Shown here piece after piece: positions 62,050-64,000 of a DNA stretch of 64,000 bases (positions are counted from its first letter, which is position 1; the number at the start of each line of letters is the position of its first letter). The notes below the pieces were generated by a model. It had not been told where the DNA came from. It saw only the letters and a list, made by a program, of their open reading frames with translations, and searched no databases. A program made the position numbers and the translations under genes. The DNA is from Selenomonas sp. AE3005 (lineage in GTDB: Bacteria > Bacillota > Negativicutes > Selenomonadales > Selenomonadaceae), in assembly GCF_905233635.1 (NCBI RefSeq), contig NZ_CAJODG010000002.1, positions 62,001-126,000 on the forward strand, given 5' to 3'.

Positions 62050-62215
62050 TAGACGGTGTAAAGCTGATCTTTTTTTGAGCCTATAGCCCGAGTAACAAAT
62101 TGGTTTGGGCGCTTAGTTGCACCACACTTTATCCAGAGCCCCTTACTCATAAGGAAGTATAGCAAAATGAGTTGCTATATAGGGGCCATGTCGTACTGCT
62201 TAACATGGAGGTGCC
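62050..62215 (+). ncRNA. Candidate structured RNA, about 165 nt
   Basis: No protein frame explains this gap. GAGC (62077) pairs with GCTT (62111); GCCC (62086-62089) pairs with GGGC (62107-62110); GCCCCT/AGGGGC (62138-62143 and 62181-62186) with inner ACTCAT/ATGAGT; CCATGT/ACATGG (62186-62191 and 62203-62208); and GCACC/GGTGC (62119-62123 and 62210-62214) close the last two. A promoter precedes it. The GAGCC-hairpin-GGGCGCTT pattern recalls the 5' bubble of 6S RNA, but only weakly. Confidence 0.45.
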
Positions 62216-62278
62216 TTTTGGGATTCCAATAAAGATAGGGAATATTTGCGCATTTTTAGGCTTTTTAGCAGGGACTTT

Positions 62279-62324
62279 AAAAAATACCATGGCACCTTAT
62301 GATATGTGTGCCATGGTATTTTTG
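62279..62324. terminator. Strong hairpin before the FliD-like gene end
   Basis: AAATACCATGGCAC and GTGCCATGGTATTTTT pair over 14 bases around a loop of about 11. It lies between the plus-strand RNA candidate and the minus-strand gene, with T runs on both sides. Confidence 0.82.
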
Positions 62325-62334
62325 CTGGCCGTCT

Positions 62335-63285
62335 TTAAAACATCGAGCTGAAAAGATTGCCAATCATGCCGTACTGGACGGAGGCGTTCAGTACTTTGGG
62401 GTTCGTGTAGGCTGACGCGGTTTTGATGGAGTTGCCAAACATGCTTTGCATGGACGGGAACAGGTGTTCACTTTGGTTGTTGGCCTGAGTGAGGTGCTGT
62501 TCGGCTTTGCCTGCGAGGCCGTTGGCGCCTAAAGCCGTTTTGGCGCGGTCGCCGTTTTCGGTGAGGGCTGTGGCAAGTTTGTCTTCATCGACAGTCATTT
62601 TGCCAGTCTTACTGTCCACCGAGATGCCGAGCTGTTTGTAGGTGTCAGCCCGGTAGGTGGTGTCGGCAAAGGAAGTATGGAGTGATTCCATTCGTTTGCC
62701 GACGCTGCTGTAGTCACTGGTGAGGTCCAGCGCGTCGTTGTAGTCAGAAACCAGCTGCTTGACATTCTTGATGGCATTTTTAAGGCCGTCGCTGTATGTC
62801 TTGCTGCCGTCTTCCGCCTCGGTGATGTCTTGGGCACTGAATTCGTAGCTCATGTTTCTGACCGTCTGGGCAGAATTTTTCAAATCGCCCATATAAGCCT
62901 TAAGCTGTGTCTGGAATGTGGACTTGGCCTCGTTGTAGGAATTAACCAGGCCGGCTGCACTGCTGGACACACCGGAAAGCGCTGACAAGTCAGCGATGCC
63001 GGTTGAGCTGGAATTAGTGTATCCTGACCAAAGGCTGCTGATGGAATCCTGGGCGGCGTTGGTTTTCTTGTTCGCGTAAGCTGAATCAAAGGAGCCAACC
63101 AAATTGCTCAGCCGGCTGACGTTGGCAGCTGCTGCAGCATAGCTTTTGTCCTGGGCAGAAGATTTGCTGGTGCTTTCCTCTGCCTGACTGGCAGCCTTTT
63201 GCGCGGCAGTTGTGCCTTGTGTGTCGCCCTGGGCCATCTTGTACATCGTGTACGTATCCCTGGTCATTGCCGAAATTGTAGACAT
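62335..63285 (-). CDS. FliD C-terminal-domain-like protein
   Basis: A 316-residue Ser/Ala-rich protein. A central and C-terminal part reads like the flagellar cap FliD C-terminal domain: LKNAIKNVKQLVSDYNDALDL, KQLGISVDSKTGKMTVDEDKLATALTENGDRAKTAL. The N-terminal D0/coiled part of FliD is absent (the usual protein exceeds 450 residues), and the Ala/Ser-rich front is unlike it. A strong AAAGGAGG precedes the ATG. It may be a secreted or surface adhesin-like relative rather than a cap. Confidence 0.68.
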   Translation of the reverse strand: MSTISAMTRDTYTMYKMAQGDTQGTTAAQKAASQAEESTSKSSAQDKSYAAAAANVSRLSNLVGSFDSAYANKKTNAAQDSISSLWSGYTNSSSTGIADLSALSGVSSSAAGLVNSYNEAKSTFQTQLKAYMGDLKNSAQTVRNMSYEFSAQDITEAEDGSKTYSDGLKNAIKNVKQLVSDYNDALDLTSDYSSVGKRMESLHTSFADTTYRADTYKQLGISVDSKTGKMTVDEDKLATALTENGDRAKTALGANGLAGKAEQHLTQANNQSEHLFPSMQSMFGNSIKTASAYTNPKVLNASVQYGMIGNLFSSMF

Positions 63286-63505
63286 TGTAAAACCTCCTTT
63301 CCTGAGAAATAGCAGAAAAGCGCACGACTTTCCTTATAGATATATCGTCATATTTGCAGGAAATGATAAGTGTTTTTTGCAGCTGGGAACAATTCCAATT
63401 AATAGGGATAACCGTGAGCTATCACAATGAACAAAAGGAATAAATTTCAAGCAATGAACGTCTTTTCAGAAAATATTTTTTTCGGCAGATTTTCGTGGAA
63501 AATGT
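63286..63505. other. Intergenic gap between FliD-like gene and pyk promoter
   Basis: This 220-base stretch holds the ribosome site of the minus-strand FliD-like gene (near 63296) and AT-rich DNA. A GACGATAT element on the minus strand (63349-63342) is a partial match to a flagellar sigma -10 box but has no matching -35. I see no other gene or clear structure. Confidence 0.5.
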
Positions 63506-63534
63506 TTTACTTATGGGGACAAAGAGTGTAGAAT
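63506..63534 (+). promoter_or_regulatory. Promoter of pyk
   Basis: TTTACT (63506-63511) and TAGAAT (63529-63534) are 17 bases apart, with start about 63541. It leads into a structured leader of about 120 bases. Confidence 0.6.
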
Positions 63535-63540
63535 AGTAGC

Positions 63541-63661
63541 TAGTGGGGGGAGTTTCCCCTTTAAATCAGGCCGTAGACAGGACGCCATACAGCGACTCCC
63601 TGACGGGAGGTGTCCGTCTAAATATATAATATGTAGTAAAAGAATAGGTGGGGTTTACAAC
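63541..63661 (+). promoter_or_regulatory. Structured leader of pyk
   Basis: GGGGGAGTTTCCCC folds on itself at 63545; CTCCC/GGGAG forms a hairpin around TGAC (about 63593-63606); and AGAC-GGAC pairs with GTGTCCGTCT as an outer helix. The segment ACTCCC can also pair with the upstream GGGAGT, so the two folds exclude each other. I recognise no known riboswitch class. Confidence 0.4.
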
Positions 63662-64000
63662 ATGTTAAAAAAGACGAAAATCGTTTGCACACAGGGTCCG
63701 TCCACAGAGAAACCGGGCGTAATTGACGCACTGATTGCCAATGGCATGAACTGCGCACGTTTCAATTTTTCCCATGGTGACCATGCAGAACATCTTGGCC
63801 GTATCAATATGGTACGTGAAGCTGCCAAGAAGGCTGGCAAGGTTATCTCTTTAATTCTCGATACCAAAGGCCCGGAAATGCGTCTGGGCGAGTTCAAAGA
63901 TGGCAAGGTTATGCTGGAGAAGGGCAACCAGTTCACTTTGACTTATGACGATGTGCCGGGTGATGAAACTCATGTTTCTGTAAACCATAAAGGCCTTTAT
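63662..64000 (+). CDS. pyk: Pyruvate kinase, N-terminal part
   Basis: The window ends in this gene; 113 residues are seen. KTKIVCTQGPSTEKPGVID is the N-terminal signature, followed by GMNCARFNFSHGDHAEH and ILDTKGPEMRLGEF. Pyruvate kinase converts PEP and ADP to pyruvate and ATP, and draws on the same PEP pool as enzyme I at 27720. The start ATG is at 63662 after AGGTGGGG. No stop is reached. Confidence 0.95.
   Translation, partial: MLKKTKIVCTQGPSTEKPGVIDALIANGMNCARFNFSHGDHAEHLGRINMVREAAKKAGKVISLILDTKGPEMRLGEFKDGKVMLEKGNQFTLTYDDVPGDETHVSVNHKGLY

Noticed and set aside
63342..63349. Flagellar sigma -10-like GACGATAT upstream of the FliD-like gene
   Set aside because: Only a partial -10 match and no TAAA element at the right distance.

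Overview
The window looks like a chromosome segment from a diderm Firmicute of the Negativicutes, most likely Selenomonas or a close relative. It combines an almost complete Gram-negative LPS pathway with Firmicute-style control (a T-box leader, a sigma-54 activator, strong TTGaca/TATAAT promoters with 17-base spacers) and two SLH-anchored outer-membrane porins of the Selenomonas Mep45/OmpM type. Genus is inferred from gene content; no rRNA is present. I see no insertion sequence, prophage or CRISPR array.

Layout. 1-13.2 kb: one long plus-strand lipid A / KDO / LPS-export operon (lpxI end, lpxB, msbA, a kdtA-lpxK fusion, kdsB, kdsA, kdsD, kdsC, lpxL-like, lptC, lptA, lptB, lptF-like). 13.2-18.0 kb: DUF3084 protein, YqgF-like protein, deoxycytidylate deaminase, WecA-like transferase, wecB and atpZ. 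18.0-21.4 kb: tRNA-Gly and a three-gene SPFH / zinc-ribbon / TPM membrane-stress-like set. 21.4-23.2 kb: a T-box leader reading an isoleucine codon, followed by an MFS transporter. 23.2-25.2 kb: two minus-strand envelope-type proteins (PRC-barrel; TPR with a 15-bp tandem repeat). 25.3-29.4 kb: a sigma-54 activator whose N-terminus is an HPr-like domain, three palindromic activator sites, a consensus -24/-12 promoter, and ptsH-ptsI. 29.4-34.9 kb: a large inverted repeat, an HD protein, a GGDEF sensor, a DnaA-box cluster and a GlnK/GlnL-like two-component system. 35.0-38.0 kb: a DASS dicarboxylate transporter and aspA.

38.2-39.2 kb holds two tRNA-Val genes, a small RNA candidate and what appears to be an unannotated type I toxin-antitoxin module (29-residue hydrophobic peptide plus convergent antisense RNA). 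39.2-42.1 kb: two SLH porins sharing a conserved hairpin leader. 42.3-52 kb: LptD-like protein and the ADP-heptose / inner-core genes (two heptose kinases, hldC, hldD, gmhB, heptosyltransferases, an LtaS-like protein). 52-53.5 kb: lactate permease. 53.6-62 kb: a progressively AT-rich LPS core / O-antigen block (WaaL-like ligase, glycosyltransferases, VirK, FkbM). The end carries a structured RNA candidate, a FliD C-terminal-like protein and the start of pyk with a structured leader.

The genes form one envelope story: lipid A-KDO is made and flipped (0-13 kb), heptose core and O-antigen are added (42-62 kb), LPS is exported by Lpt proteins, and SLH porins tie the outer membrane to the wall. 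The most distinctive items are the HPr-domain activator beside ptsHI, the type I TA module, the paired porin leaders and the isoleucine T-box on an MFS transporter.
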